Shown: positions 8,135 to 15,895 of the stretch, one piece after another
How the letters are laid out: the number at the start of each line of letters is the position of its first letter
Numbering within the stretch: position 1 is the stretch's first letter
Program-made: the position numbers and the translations under genes
The notes under the pieces: generated by a model
The model's input: the letters and a program-made list of their open reading frames with translations, nothing else
What the model was told of the DNA's origin: nothing
Databases searched by the model: none
Origin: Mesorhizobium sp. WSM3859
GTDB lineage: Bacteria > Pseudomonadota > Alphaproteobacteria > Rhizobiales > Rhizobiaceae
Direction: 5' to 3'
Length of the DNA stretch: 64,000 bases
NCBI RefSeq assembly: GCF_002295065.1
Contig: NZ_NSGG01000017.1
Span: 55,905 to 119,904 of the forward strand

Positions 8135-8380
8135 TCACGGCTTGGAATTGATAGGGCCGTCGCCGGCCACGCTGTCCGAGGATATCACGCCGAAATCCTG
8201 GGATTTCACGCCCGCATTCGCGGTGAGGAACCCATCGGACAACAACCCCCTTCGCAAAAGTTCGCGGACCGCGGCCGAACGGCTCGGCATGCGTTTTTCG
8301 AAACGCCAGTTCTCCAGTGCCGCCAACTCCTCGTCGGTCAGCATGATCTGCAACCTTTGCGGTCGTTCCAGGTCAGCCAT
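8135..8380 (-). CDS. Ribbon-helix-helix (CopG/Arc-type) small protein
   Basis: 81 residues from ATG 8380, preceded by AAGGAGGCAGGCG. The start LQIMLTDEELAALENWRFEK plus SRSAAVRELLRRGLL fits a ribbon-helix-helix DNA-binding fold: one strand, then two helices, with SRSAAVREL as the second helix. The tail (about 30 residues) is disordered. No toxin partner gene is adjacent, so it is more likely a stand-alone regulator than an antitoxin. Confidence 0.7.
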   Translation of the reverse strand: MADLERPQRLQIMLTDEELAALENWRFEKRMPSRSAAVRELLRRGLLSDGFLTANAGVKSQDFGVISSDSVAGDGPINSKP

Positions 8381-8648
8381 CGCCTGCCTCCTTGACAGAC
8401 AAAACACTACGAATGAGTAAGTGCCTCATTGTGAGTAGAAGTAGGGTTTGTTGCATAAGACGTCAAGAATGACCAAGCTGTGAAAGACGGCACAAGCTAA
8501 CGATACCAACGATGCGCCGAAATCACATTTGTTGTTCTATGCTAACTTATTGATTTTCTTGCCGCTTTCTGGCTTTTTTGCTTGCAATCCGTGACCACCG
8601 GGCGCATGGTGGCACTCGAGGGATAACCTCCAGGAAGGAGGCAGGTCC

Positions 8649-8987
8649 ATGTTCCGACGATTTTCCATCCGGTTGCGCGACGACGCCCACCACAAGGTCC
8701 AACAGGCCTTGCGGACCAAGGGTATCGTCAACATCATCCGACTTTCCGAAGAGATCAGGTTGGATAATCTGGCCGAGAACATCGCCCGCGAGGACATCGA
8801 AAGCCTGGTGATGGAGGTATCACAGCTCTACGGGGCGCCGATCGAGTTCGACGACGAGGCCCTGACGGCGCTCGACCTGCCGGAGGTCCTTGGGTCCGAG
8901 AATCGCAAATACCTCGAAAAAATGCTGGATGGGCGCACGTCCGCCGGCGATATCACCATCGAGGTCCTGCAGATGAAACAATGCTAG
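8649..8987 (+). CDS. Hypothetical protein
   Basis: 112 residues, start supported by AAGGAGG ten bases upstream. It begins MFRRFSIRLRDDAHHKVQQA, with further helical, acidic segments (AREDIESLVMEVSQLYGAPI, EFDDEALTALDLPEVLG). It is soluble, with no signal peptide or catalytic motif. It has the look of a conserved rhizobial protein but I do not recognise the family. The 240 bp upstream separate it from the divergent ribbon-helix-helix gene, and both promoters presumably lie there. Confidence 0.7.
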   Translation: MFRRFSIRLRDDAHHKVQQALRTKGIVNIIRLSEEIRLDNLAENIAREDIESLVMEVSQLYGAPIEFDDEALTALDLPEVLGSENRKYLEKMLDGRTSAGDITIEVLQMKQC

Positions 8988-9018
8988 CAGCGCCCCTGGG
9001 GAGAGGCGCTACGCCCGC

Positions 9019-9240
9019 TCACCTCTTCTTTGGGCGCTTCGCAGCGGTCTTCCTTGGCAGCACCACTGGCGCTTCGGCTTCCTGCGCCAGCCTGGCGGCG
9101 CGCAACCGCTCGGTCTTGGCCGCCCTCTCCTTTGCTTCCAGGTCCTGAATCTGCCGAGCGACCCGAGAGGTCGTGTCGGTCTTGGCTTCCGTACGGGATG
9201 GGACCGGCTTGAACAGGCCGGTATCCGGTAGCGACTTCAT
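9019..9240 (-). CDS. Small basic hypothetical protein
   Basis: 73 residues from ATG 9240 (AAGGAG then seven bases). A helical, charged middle (VARQIQDLEAKERAAKTERL) suggests a short coiled coil, followed by a Lys/Arg-rich tail ending KRPKKR. The function is unknown; nucleic-acid binding is possible from charge alone. The upstream cspA terminator sits immediately before its ribosome-binding site. Confidence 0.6.
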   Translation of the reverse strand: MKSLPDTGLFKPVPSRTEAKTDTTSRVARQIQDLEAKERAAKTERLRAARLAQEAEAPVVLPRKTAAKRPKKR

Positions 9241-9256
9241 GGTCATCTCCTTAATC

Positions 9257-9283
9257 AAAAAAGGCCGGGCAAAGCCCGACCTT
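9257..9283 (-). terminator. Rho-independent terminator after cspA
   Basis: On the minus strand AAGGTCGGGC-TTT-GCCCGGCC is followed by TTTTTTG, a strong GC hairpin with a U-tract. It lies between cspA (stop at 9347) and the next minus-strand gene (start 9240), whose Shine-Dalgarno follows directly. Confidence 0.85.
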
Positions 9284-9346
9284 CTCCAACGCGCCTCCGC
9301 GGCCTATGCCAGTACATCCGTGGTCAAGGACCCCGAGGCGCCGTGA

Positions 9347-9556
9347 TCAGGCGGCTTGCAAATTCTCGGCCGAGCTTTTGCCGCTGCGGGCATCCTTCAC
9401 GACGTCGAAGCTGACCTTCTGGCCTTCGACGAGGGAACGCATTCCCGCACGCTCCACGGCTGAGATATGAACGAACACGTCCGGCTGGCCGCCACCCTGC
9501 TCGATAAAGCCAAAACCCTTGGTGGAATTGAAGAACTTCACCGTTCCTGTAGTCAT
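9347..9556 (-). CDS. cspA: CspA-family cold-shock / RNA chaperone protein
   Basis: 69 residues, the usual size for a single cold-shock domain. MTTGTVKFFNSTKGFGFIEQ contains RNP1 (KGFGFI) and DVFVHIS is RNP2, the aromatic single-strand RNA-binding surfaces. Start ATG 9556 is preceded by AAGGAGATCGCA. Such proteins melt RNA secondary structure during cold shock or stationary phase in the cytoplasm. The gene is monocistronic, with its own terminator at 9257-9283. The gene name marks the family, not a proven orthologue. Confidence 0.95.
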   Translation of the reverse strand: MTTGTVKFFNSTKGFGFIEQGGGQPDVFVHISAVERAGMRSLVEGQKVSFDVVKDARSGKSSAENLQAA

Positions 9557-9771
9557 TGCGATCTCCTTACAAATCGACGCAAAATTATACGCGCCCAGCA
9601 ACCGCCAGGCGACGAATTCTTCGAAATTGAGAGGGAAGATCGTAGGGGCGCAATTTTGCGCGAAAACAACGTTCTTTCAGCAAGATCGATTTGACCTATA
9701 TAGCGCTTAATTTCTTCATCGACAAGGGCTTGCGGCATAATACTTCCAAAGCGCAGGGCTTAAGTCCGGCT

Positions 9772-10185
9772 TCAGTCCCTGGAATCCAGATGGTCCAGGA
9801 TGGCGAGGCCGGTTTCGTATTTCTTGGGCTCCACGCCCGCCTGGTGCGCCTGCCAGAGATTGTCGCGCAGATCGGCTATCTTCACCGGCAATGCCAGCTC
9901 ATTCGAGGCGGCGCGGCAGAGGAAGCCCTCCTCGCTCTCGTCCATGCGCCGCGTCAGCGCATCGACCGCGGCCACCACCGACTGACCGAAGCCGGCGCCC
10001 TGCAACCTTTCCAACGTCCAGGCGTCGCCTTTCTCGACAACGTCATGCAGGTAGGCAACGGTCTTTTCGTCGAGCGTCTCGACCGCATCGGCAACGCGCC
10101 TCAGATGTTCGATATAGGGCCGCCCGGTCTTGTCTTTCTGGCCCTGGTGAGCCTGCTCGGCGATCTTTGCTGCCTGGTGAAGCAT
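9772..10185 (-). CDS. HD-domain phosphohydrolase, RelA/SpoT-HD-like
   Basis: 137 residues from ATG 10185 (GGAAGG upstream). It has an AAKIAEQAHQGQKDKTGRPY...EHLRRV start with the first metal His, then YLHDVVEKG containing the HD pair, and a later conserved ADLRDN. This matches the small HD domain of (p)ppGpp hydrolases (MESH1-like) and related nucleotidases. It is cytoplasmic and metal dependent. Hydrolysis of ppGpp is an inference; a nucleotide phosphatase role is equally possible. The frame extends upstream but without start support. Confidence 0.8.
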   Translation of the reverse strand: MLHQAAKIAEQAHQGQKDKTGRPYIEHLRRVADAVETLDEKTVAYLHDVVEKGDAWTLERLQGAGFGQSVVAAVDALTRRMDESEEGFLCRAASNELALPVKIADLRDNLWQAHQAGVEPKKYETGLAILDHLDSRD

Positions 10186-10210
10186 GATCCTTCCAATCTC
10201 GTCAAAATAG

Positions 10211-10244
10211 AGCCCGCCCCGGCGAGGGACGGCCGAGGCGGGCT
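10211..10244. other. GC hairpin upstream of the HD gene
   Basis: AGCCCGCC (10211-10218) pairs with GGCGGGCT (10237-10244) across an 18-nt loop. It lies 25 bp upstream of the HD gene start on the minus strand and could be a terminator or leader hairpin, although no run of U follows directly. Confidence 0.4.
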
Positions 10245-10603
10245 TTGCTCGGGTCTGGACCCGGTCGGTGGCGCGCCGTTCGCGGGGGGGGAGCGGGGCT
10301 GCGCGCCATCCTGCCTTGGAGAACAACGGCGCCGAGGGAATGTTCCCGCCGCTGCGGGATTTTTGAGGTTCGGCGGCGCCGTCCACGCTGTACCGATGCG
10401 GCAAAAAGAAGCCGGTCGCAAGCCGGGCAGAGCGGTCTTGCAAACAATCAAGCGGGCCGGAGGGCAAGCCGACCAAAGGGCAAGTCACGGGAGGCCGTAC
10501 GTTCTGCGCTAGCTGATTTGCCACGTCACCGTGACGGTCGCATGACCTGCACCAGTTCACGGAATCCAGCGCCCGACATCGCGGGAGAAAAAGCCTTTCG
10601 GCA

Positions 10604-10628
10604 GGAACCTCGCGACCGCGCTGCCGTT
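10604..10628 (+). promoter_or_regulatory. EcfG-type (general stress sigma) promoter of csbD
   Basis: GGAAC (10604-10608), 16 bases, CGTT (10625-10628). This is an exact match to the alphaproteobacterial EcfG consensus GGAAC-N16/17-CGTT. It lies 31 bp before the csbD start. Confidence 0.75.
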
Positions 10629-10659
10629 AGCCTTGCGTGTCCAACAGGAGGTCAGGCAA

Positions 10660-10863
10660 ATGGATTGGAACCGTGTGGAAGGCAATTGGAAACAGGTGAA
10701 GGGCAAGGTCAAGGAACAGTGGGGCAAGCTCACCGACGACGACCTCGACCGCATCGCGGGAAAGCGCGACCAGCTCGAAGGCAAGATCCAGGAACGCTAC
10801 GGCATCGAGAAAGATCGCGTGCGCCGCGACATCGATGACTGGTACGACCGCCAAGGCTGGTAG
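10660..10863 (+). CDS. CsbD-family stress protein
   Basis: 67 residues, MDWNRVEGNWKQVKGKVKEQ then WGKLTDDDLDRIAGKRDQLE and a YGIEKDRVRRDIDDWYDRQ tail: the complete CsbD pattern. The start follows AACAGGAGGTCAGGCAA. CsbD proteins are abundant small general-stress proteins of unknown mechanism, under the general stress sigma factor in several bacteria; an EcfG-type promoter directly upstream fits. Terminator at 10883-10913. Confidence 0.95.
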   Translation: MDWNRVEGNWKQVKGKVKEQWGKLTDDDLDRIAGKRDQLEGKIQERYGIEKDRVRRDIDDWYDRQGW

Positions 10864-10882
10864 CAGTCGGCCTTGCCGAAGG

Positions 10883-10913
10883 AAGGGCGTTGCCTCGCGG
10901 CAGCGCCCTTTTT
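10883..10913 (+). terminator. Rho-independent terminator after csbD
   Basis: AAGGGCGTTGC pairs, with one mismatch, with GCAGCGCCCTT, and TTTTTCG follows. It starts 20 bases after the csbD stop. Confidence 0.8.
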
Positions 10914-11261
10914 CGTCGGCCGATCAACCTGCCTGCCCCAGGCGGCCGCGTATCTCCATGTCGGGGCGGAGTTTTGCACAAGACACCATACGGCCCTGCT
11001 CCAGCGCGGCACGCAGGACGAAGTGCGCGTCCAAGGCCATTGCTCCACCGCCGGCACGAAGGGATGAAATCACAGACATGCCAGGTCGTGGAGTATCCGG
11101 ATTCGGAACCCGGCTACGACTCTCCTCCCGCGCCATTGGCGTCGCTTTCCACAAGCCAATAGCGACCCGTCGCCTCTCGCCAGGTGACATCCTGGTTTCA
11201 AATTCGACATAGTCGTGCTTCGAGGAGGAACTTTCAGACGCGATCGTCATTTGTTACCCCC
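10914..11261. other. Interval without a convincing gene
   Basis: A minus-strand frame of 108 codons (10924-11250, beginning MTIASESSSSKHDYVEFETR) is open here but has no Shine-Dalgarno and a C-terminus of non-coding appearance. Plus-strand frames overlap it. It could encode a small hypothetical protein, but the evidence is insufficient. Confidence 0.35.
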
Positions 11262-11462
11262 ATGGATGTTCTCGAGGCAAATCTTCTGGCCATTGAGCGA
11301 GCGATAGCCTTGCGCGTCGAAAACATCCGCATGAGAGAGCAGACATGGGCTTTTGTCGAGCAATCGAGGTTTCTTGCCCAGCAGTTGGTGATGGTCCGAA
11401 GCCAGCCACCTGGGACATCACCGGTTGAACGCGCCCGCCTGCACTTGATCGACGGCGGATAG
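11262..11462 (+). CDS. Small helical hypothetical protein
   Basis: 66 residues from ATG 11262: MDVLEANLLAIERAIALRVE then NIRMREQTWAFVEQSRFLAQ, a continuous amphipathic helix suggestive of a coiled coil. The ribosome-binding site is weak (CCCCC precedes the ATG). No family recognised. Confidence 0.45.
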   Translation: MDVLEANLLAIERAIALRVENIRMREQTWAFVEQSRFLAQQLVMVRSQPPGTSPVERARLHLIDGG

Positions 11463-11506
11463 GCTCTAGGTTACCCTCATCGCCGGTAACCATTCCCTGG
11501 ACATCA

Positions 11507-11737
11507 TTGGCGGCTGAGAGACAACGAACGCGCTCCCGTCTGAACCGGGAGAGCGCGGTGCCTCAGACCAGAGCTGCGTTGCCGCAGGCGCGCGATCGTT
11601 TCCAGGGTCACCTGATCCAAGGCAGCAAAGACGCTATCGAGCGCTCTCGCGAATTGCTGCGCAGCACCGAGCGTCTGGTGCGCCCCGGTTTGCCGATTGT
11701 TTCGAAGCAGCCTTCCGACGGGACGCTCAAGCCCTAA
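11507..11737 (+). CDS. Possible small hypothetical protein (weak)
   Basis: About 76 codons, only with a TTG start. The middle (GHLIQGSKDAIERSRELLRS) resembles an amphipathic helix, but the N-terminus is arginine-rich and no Shine-Dalgarno was found. It may be a decayed gene; a repeat fragment and a crp remnant follow it. Confidence 0.3.
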   Translation: MAAERQRTRSRLNRESAVPQTRAALPQARDRFQGHLIQGSKDAIERSRELLRSTERLVRPGLPIVSKQPSDGTLKP

Positions 11738-11819
11738 AGCACGTCGCGTTTAATTAGCCTCATATGAAGTTTCCTGCACTGTAGCGGGTTGAACAGGTCG
11801 CACATGTCCTTGAGCGCGC

Positions 11820-11957
11820 TGCATAAGGATCGCGCGGCAATAGCGGCGTGATCGCCTGAGCGAATCATAAACGTGACGATCCTCGACTGGCAGAAGCTGC
11901 AGCAGATCGCCGAATTCGACCCGGTCTAATCTCTCGATGACCCGCGAGCCGCGTTAA
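11820..11957 (+). pseudogene. 3' remnant of a Crp/Fnr-family regulator gene
   Basis: Positions 11873-11926 translate as VTILDWQKLQQIAEFDPV, and one frame over, 11928-11957 give NLSMTREPR and a stop. The intact Crp-family protein at 21971-22690 ends ITILDWERLVTIAEFDP then TYLSMTHEPR, so this is the C-terminal end of a paralogue with a one-base insertion. Upstream, GTGATCGCCTGA (about 11848) looks like the VIAW motif with a nonsense change. The rest of the gene is gone. Confidence 0.7.
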
Positions 11958-12000
11958 GGCGCTGTTTCCAAACCGGCTTCGCCTTACCAGCGGACACGCA

Positions 12001-12243
12001 TCAGTCACCGCGCCGTTTCCGGTGCGGGGATTCCTGATTCTCGCCGCGCAACATCTGCCTGTCGTCGGGATCGATCAGATCGCGCTCGCCAGGTTTCAAG
12101 GCGCTGCCTTTCGCACGGGCGGCCCGCTCCTGGCGCGGCCGCTTCAGCTCTTCCTCGGCGTTAAAATCCTTGCCGGCGTTCTTGGTATTGACGCGCTCCT
12201 CGATGATGCGTTGCTGCTGGTCGTGCGTTGTCTTGCCTGCCAT
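12001..12243 (-). CDS. Small charged hypothetical protein
   Basis: 80 residues from ATG 12243, preceded by AGGAGAGACCGTC. It is very hydrophilic (MAGKTTHDQQQRIIEERVNT, later PRQERAARAKGSALKPGERD) and probably disordered, as many stress-induced small proteins are. A 12-bp inverted repeat (12286-12297 / 12307-12318) lies 43 bp upstream and an EcfG-like motif at 12377-12401. No family recognised. Confidence 0.6.
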   Translation of the reverse strand: MAGKTTHDQQQRIIEERVNTKNAGKDFNAEEELKRPRQERAARAKGSALKPGERDLIDPDDRQMLRGENQESPHRKRRGD

Positions 12244-12376
12244 GACGGTCTCTCCTGTGCTGAAACCGATCTCTCTCGAAATGGAGAAGCCCGCCCGGAG
12301 GGTGAGCGGGCGGGCTTCTATCGGGAGGTTTGGGAACCCCGATGGCGGCGGGCTTCGGGGATGCCGCCGCGCACCA

Positions 12377-12401
12377 AACCGGCGAGCGGCGCTTATGTTC
12401 C
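12377..12401 (-). promoter_or_regulatory. EcfG-like promoter (GGTT variant)
   Basis: On the minus strand: GGAAC, 16 bases, GGTT. The -10 differs from CGTT by one base. It faces the gene at 12001-12243, about 130 bp away. Confidence 0.4.
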
Positions 12402-12585
12402 GGCACGAAGCGATGCTGCCTGAATTCAGCTGAGCTCTGCGGTACAGCCCGCCCACAGGCTACCGCCGGCGGGCGATGCTTCTCCCAGAAGGCGGCAAAA
12501 ATCTTGAGAGCAATGTCAGGGGAAGAGCAAGCGAGGCACCGTTAGGACTTCAGTCCAGGCCGCGCGGGACCGTGGGCCCACATTG

Positions 12586-12610
12586 GGAACGGAAGCAACT
12601 TGCTCCCGTT
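12586..12610 (+). promoter_or_regulatory. EcfG-type promoter
   Basis: GGAAC (12586-12590), 16 bases, CGTT (12607-12610): an exact consensus, 55 bp before the 24-residue membrane peptide gene. Confidence 0.7.
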
Positions 12611-12665
12611 GGTCGAAGGCGAAGCCTGCGACGGGCAGCCCTCATCAAGCAATGGGAGAGAAGAC

Positions 12666-12740
12666 ATGAACAATATCATCTGGCTCATAGGAGCAATCGT
12701 CATCGTCCTTGCCATCCTCGGATTTCTTGGTATCCGATAA
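12666..12740 (+). CDS. 24-residue hydrophobic membrane peptide
   Basis: MNNIIWLIGAIVIVLAILGF followed by LGIR and a stop. The start has GGGAGAGAAGAC directly upstream and an exact EcfG-type promoter at 12586-12610, so this very short frame is probably real. It is a single membrane-spanning helix with almost no soluble part. Small single-pass proteins of this kind are frequent in rhizobial stress regulons; the role is unknown. Confidence 0.65.
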   Translation: MNNIIWLIGAIVIVLAILGFLGIR

Positions 12741-12910
12741 CGCCTTAGTCGTGATGGCCGGGATACGGTGCGGGGGATCAACCGCGCCACAAATTAGCAG
12801 ATCCTCTGCGCCCCGGCGTCTTCGAGTTCCGGAGTGTCGGCCGTAAGGGTTGGTTCCGCACGGAACAACGCAAACCCTCCCGGCTCGATCATTCAGCCGG
12901 CCATCGCCGC

Positions 12911-12935
12911 GGAACATTTAAGTGCCGGCGAAGTT
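12911..12935 (+). promoter_or_regulatory. EcfG-like promoter of the pyrophosphatase gene (AGTT variant)
   Basis: GGAAC, 16 bases, AGTT, 43 bp before the ppa start at 12978. The -10 is one base off consensus. Confidence 0.45.
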
Positions 12936-12977
12936 CACCTTGCGCAAGGTGGTTTGGTCCTGGCTCCGGTCTTTTCG

Positions 12978-13517
12978 ATGGCTGATTATCTGACGCTTCC
13001 GGCTATCTCCCGCAACCTCTTCCGCGTGGTCGTTGAGACGCCGCGGGGATCGGCCGCCAAGCTCGCCTATGAGCCGAAGACCGGTGTGTTCGAATATTCC
13101 CGCCCGCTTCCGGTGGGCCACACCTATCCGTACGACTGGGGCTTCGTGCCATCGACGCTGGGAGACGATGGCGATCCGCTGGACGGGCTCGTCATCCATC
13201 AGGCCGTCGCCGCTCCGGGCGTCGTCATAAAATGCGACCTGCTGGGCGCGCTCAGGGTAAAACAGCGCGATCCCGACGGCTCGAAGGTCCGCAACGACAG
13301 GTACATCTTCTGCCCTCACAAGGAAGACGCGCCGGATGAACCCGTGGTGTCCGCCGATGTGCCCGAGAATCTTCGCCGGGAAATCGAGCAGTTCTTCCTT
13401 TCCTCGGCGCTGGGCACCGGCAAGAAGATCAAACTGAAAGGCTGGCAGAACGCTGCCCAAGCCAAGGCCTCCCTGACCAAGGGAATGAAGTCCTTCAAGC
13501 GAAAACGCGCCCGCTGA
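12978..13517 (+). CDS. ppa: Inorganic pyrophosphatase, family I
   Basis: 179 residues from ATG 12978. It carries the family I signature GDDGDPLDGLV with the metal-binding aspartates, preceded by YPYDWGFVP. The enzyme hydrolyses pyrophosphate to phosphate in the cytoplasm with Mg2+. The N-terminus (MADYLTLPAISRNLFRVVVE) differs from housekeeping rhizobial Ppa, and the tail ends in a Lys/Arg-rich stretch. Together with the stress-type promoter and neighbours, this suggests an accessory stress-linked copy. An extended start at 12834 lacks support. Confidence 0.9.
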   Translation: MADYLTLPAISRNLFRVVVETPRGSAAKLAYEPKTGVFEYSRPLPVGHTYPYDWGFVPSTLGDDGDPLDGLVIHQAVAAPGVVIKCDLLGALRVKQRDPDGSKVRNDRYIFCPHKEDAPDEPVVSADVPENLRREIEQFFLSSALGTGKKIKLKGWQNAAQAKASLTKGMKSFKRKRAR

Positions 13518-13616
13518 ACGGGCGCCGATGCCTCCTTCGATCGGCTCCCGGTTTCCTCGGGCAATGGTCAACAACAAATGAGCTTCCCGGCCGCTTTCGC
13601 CGAAAAAATTCTGTTG

Positions 13617-13641
13617 GGAACAAGTTCGAAAAAACTGTGTT
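13617..13641 (+). promoter_or_regulatory. EcfG-type promoter of the DUF892 gene
   Basis: GGAAC (13617-13621), 16 bases, TGTT (13638-13641), 35 bp before the start at 13676. Confidence 0.6.
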
Positions 13642-13675
13642 GGATTGATTATCCACCAACTCAGGAGATGCGCAG

Positions 13676-14188
13676 ATGGCGACTACCAAGGCGGCCTCGA
13701 ACAAGGGCCTCAACGAACTGTTCCACGACACGCTGAAAGACATTTATTTCGCCGAGAAGAAGATCCTGGCAACGCTGCCCAAGATGGCCAAGGCGGCGCA
13801 GGACGACGCGCTGAGGGCCGCCTTCGAAAAGCACCGCGACCAGACCGAAGAACATGTCACGCGGCTCGAGGAAGTGTTCGAGGTGATCGACAAGAAGCCG
13901 GTGGGCAAGACCTGCCAGGCGATCATGGGCATCACCGAGGAAGGCGCCGAGATCATGGACGAGTACAAGGGCTCGCCCTCGCTCGATGCAGGACTGCTGG
14001 CCGCGGCGCAGGCCGTCGAGCACTATGAGATTTCGCGCTACGGCACGCTCAGGACCTGGGCGCAGGAACTCGGCCTGACCGAGGCCGTCACCTTGCTCGA
14101 CAAGACGCTGAACGAAGAGAAGGAAACGGACGTCGCGCTCACCAAGCTCGCCGAATCCGCGGTCAACGTCGCGGCGGAGGCAGCCTGA
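13676..14188 (+). CDS. DUF892 (YciE/YciF-type) ferritin-like protein
   Basis: 170 residues. The start follows AGGAGATGCGCAG. It has the family order of four long helices with carboxylate/His ligands: LNELFHDTLKDIYFAEKKIL, then HRDQTEEHVTRLEEVFE, then AVEHYEISRYGTL and a Glu-rich last helix (LDKTLNEEKETD). The fold is a ferritin-like diiron bundle, cytoplasmic; members are induced by stress, but the reaction is not known. An EcfG-type promoter is directly upstream. Confidence 0.92.
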   Translation: MATTKAASNKGLNELFHDTLKDIYFAEKKILATLPKMAKAAQDDALRAAFEKHRDQTEEHVTRLEEVFEVIDKKPVGKTCQAIMGITEEGAEIMDEYKGSPSLDAGLLAAAQAVEHYEISRYGTLRTWAQELGLTEAVTLLDKTLNEEKETDVALTKLAESAVNVAAEAA

Positions 14189-14263
14189 GTTTCGAGCAAG
14201 TTGCCACGCCATCCGGGAAGGCAAGCCTCAGGGCCTGTCTTCCCGAACTCACCATCGACCCAT

Positions 14264-14288
14264 GGAACTTCGGCGCTGGCCGGGAGTT
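14264..14288 (+). promoter_or_regulatory. EcfG-like promoter (AGTT variant)
   Basis: GGAAC, 16 bases, AGTT, placed 23 bp before the start of the small membrane protein at 14311. Confidence 0.45.
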
Positions 14289-14310
14289 GCCGTAAGCGGA
14301 AACCCCTGCG

Positions 14311-14520
14311 ATGACAAAAGCGTCGCTCCACCTGCTGAAAGGCATAGGCTATCTGGTCTCGACGGTCAGCGTGATATTGCTCGCCATCGTAAGCTGGTCG
14401 AGCGCATCGCAAAGCCCGCTGCTGGTCGCCTGCCTGCTCGGCGGTGCGGCGACCTCGATCGCCGGAATGTTCTGCCGCTGGTTATCTTACCAAATCGAGA
14501 AGCGTCAGGAGGAGCGGTAA
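14311..14520 (+). CDS. Small two-helix membrane protein
   Basis: 69 residues with two hydrophobic helices (IGYLVSTVSVILLAIVSWSS and LLVACLLGGAATSIAGMF) and a charged tail (YQIEKRQEER). Its Shine-Dalgarno is weak (CGGAAACC). It lies close behind the DUF892 gene but has its own EcfG-like promoter. Function unknown. Confidence 0.6.
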   Translation: MTKASLHLLKGIGYLVSTVSVILLAIVSWSSASQSPLLVACLLGGAATSIAGMFCRWLSYQIEKRQEER

Positions 14521-14544
14521 GGCAACGGCGAAAACGGTAGCGTC

Positions 14545-14709
14545 TCAGCTCGAATTTCTGGACTGCTGAAGAAGCTCGTTCACTTCCTCAACAAGCTTCC
14601 GCGCGCGGTCGGCTTCGGCTTTGACCTTGGCGCGGATTTTCTCGTTTTCGGCCCGAAGCTTGTCGGCTCGGTCGATCGCTTCGGTAATGTGGTCGCCGGT
14701 CGCTTCCAT
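14545..14709 (-). CDS. Short coiled-coil protein, possibly leaderless
   Basis: 54 residues from ATG 14709: MEATGDHITEAIDRADKLRA, then ENEKIRAKVKAEADRARKLV, a continuous charged coiled coil. An exact EcfG-type promoter ends only eight bases before this ATG, which would give a leaderless or near-leaderless mRNA. Alternatively the longer frame to 14766 is used and the promoter match is fortuitous. Confidence 0.5.
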   Translation of the reverse strand: MEATGDHITEAIDRADKLRAENEKIRAKVKAEADRARKLVEEVNELLQQSRNSS

Positions 14710-14716
14710 CGGACTC

Positions 14717-14741
14717 AACGTCAGCTTGGAACCGATGTTCC
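14717..14741 (-). promoter_or_regulatory. EcfG-type promoter, minus strand
   Basis: Minus strand: GGAAC (14741-14737), 16 bases, CGTT (14720-14717), an exact consensus. It abuts the ATG of the coiled-coil gene. Confidence 0.6.
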
Positions 14742-14884
14742 CGCACTCAGGCGATGCGCTTCTCACAAGGCTTGCCGGGCCTCAGCGCATGGGCATTGAT
14801 CTTCTCGCAAGGTCTTCCATTGACCAGAGCGACGCAAGGATGCGCCTTTTCCAGGATGGGTCTCATTTGGCAAACACGGCAGTT

Positions 14885-15895
14885 TTACCGTGGGCGGTTC
14901 GGCCTGTCGGCGCCGGTTTGCGACATCAGCGCGGTGATCACGCAGGCGATGACGATCCACACGGCGACTTCGATGCCGGAGGCGCCGCGCGACGGCGGCG
15001 GGGCGGCGGCGGCCGCTGGCGGATCGGCGGCCACCACTGGCGCGAGATCCGGCCGGCTGCCGCGGCGCACCGAATAGGCGCGCGTGATCTCGGCGCCGAA
15101 CAGGAATATCTGCGCCGAATAGTAGACCCAGACCAGCACCACCATCAGCGCGCCGGCCGCGCCATAGGAAGTGGCGATGGCGCTGGTGCCGATATACCAG
15201 CCGATCAGCGACTTGCCGATGGTGAAGAGCAGCGCGGTGACCAGCGCGCCGACGCCGACATCGCGCCATTTGAGTGTCCGGTCCGGCAGGACCTTGTAGA
15301 TGGCGGCGAAGAGCAGCGCGATCAGCGCGAAGGAGACGATCGTGTTGATCACACTGACGATCAGTTCTCCGAACGGCAGGCTCCGGTTGATGATCTCGCC
15401 AAGCGCCGAGATCGCGGTGCTGGCGGCAAGCGAGACAAGCAGCAGGAAGCCGAGCGCAGCCACGAGGCCGAGGCTGGCCGCCCTCGCCCGCACCAGGCGC
15501 GAAAGCGACACGCTGGTGGGCTCGACCCTCCAGATTTCGTTGAGCGACTGCTGCATCTCGCCGAAGACACCCGACGCGGTGACCAAAAGCGTCACCAACC
15601 CGATCAGCGTGGCAAGCGCGCTCGACCAGCCATGCGAAGCGGTCTCTATCGTGGCCTTCAGCAGGTCCGCGCTCTGGGGCCCCATCACGCCCGATATCTC
15701 GGCCGACAGCGCCAGCTGGGCGGCATCGTTGCCGATGAAGAAACCGGCGATCGCGACGACGATCAACAGGATCGGCGCCAGCGACGTGGTGGCGTAGAAA
15801 GCCATCGCCGCGCCGTGGCTCAGCGCATTGTCGTTGATGTAGCCGGTGACGCTTTCCTTCAGCAGTATCCAGCCTTCGTCGACCCAGCGCGGCAT
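14885..15895 (-). CDS. YihY/UPF0761 (BrkB-like) inner-membrane protein
   Basis: 336 residues from ATG 15895 (GAGGGG upstream). The family pattern is present: ALSHGAAMAFYATTSLAPIL, then a helix-rich core with ASGVFGEMQQSLNEIWRVEP and SYGAAGALMVVLVWVYYSAQ, GAEITRAYS at the end of helix six, and a proline/alanine-rich extension ending in a seventh hydrophobic segment. An integral membrane protein once annotated as ribonuclease BN; the transported substrate is not known. An EcfG-like promoter lies at 16056-16080. Confidence 0.92.
   Translation of the reverse strand: MPRWVDEGWILLKESVTGYINDNALSHGAAMAFYATTSLAPILLIVVAIAGFFIGNDAAQLALSAEISGVMGPQSADLLKATIETASHGWSSALATLIGLVTLLVTASGVFGEMQQSLNEIWRVEPTSVSLSRLVRARAASLGLVAALGFLLLVSLAASTAISALGEIINRSLPFGELIVSVINTIVSFALIALLFAAIYKVLPDRTLKWRDVGVGALVTALLFTIGKSLIGWYIGTSAIATSYGAAGALMVVLVWVYYSAQIFLFGAEITRAYSVRRGSRPDLAPVVAADPPAAAAAPPPSRGASGIEVAVWIVIACVITALMSQTGADRPNRPR

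Noticed and set aside
8135..8380. Antitoxin of a toxin-antitoxin pair
   Set aside because: It has a ribbon-helix-helix pattern but no toxin-like gene next to it.
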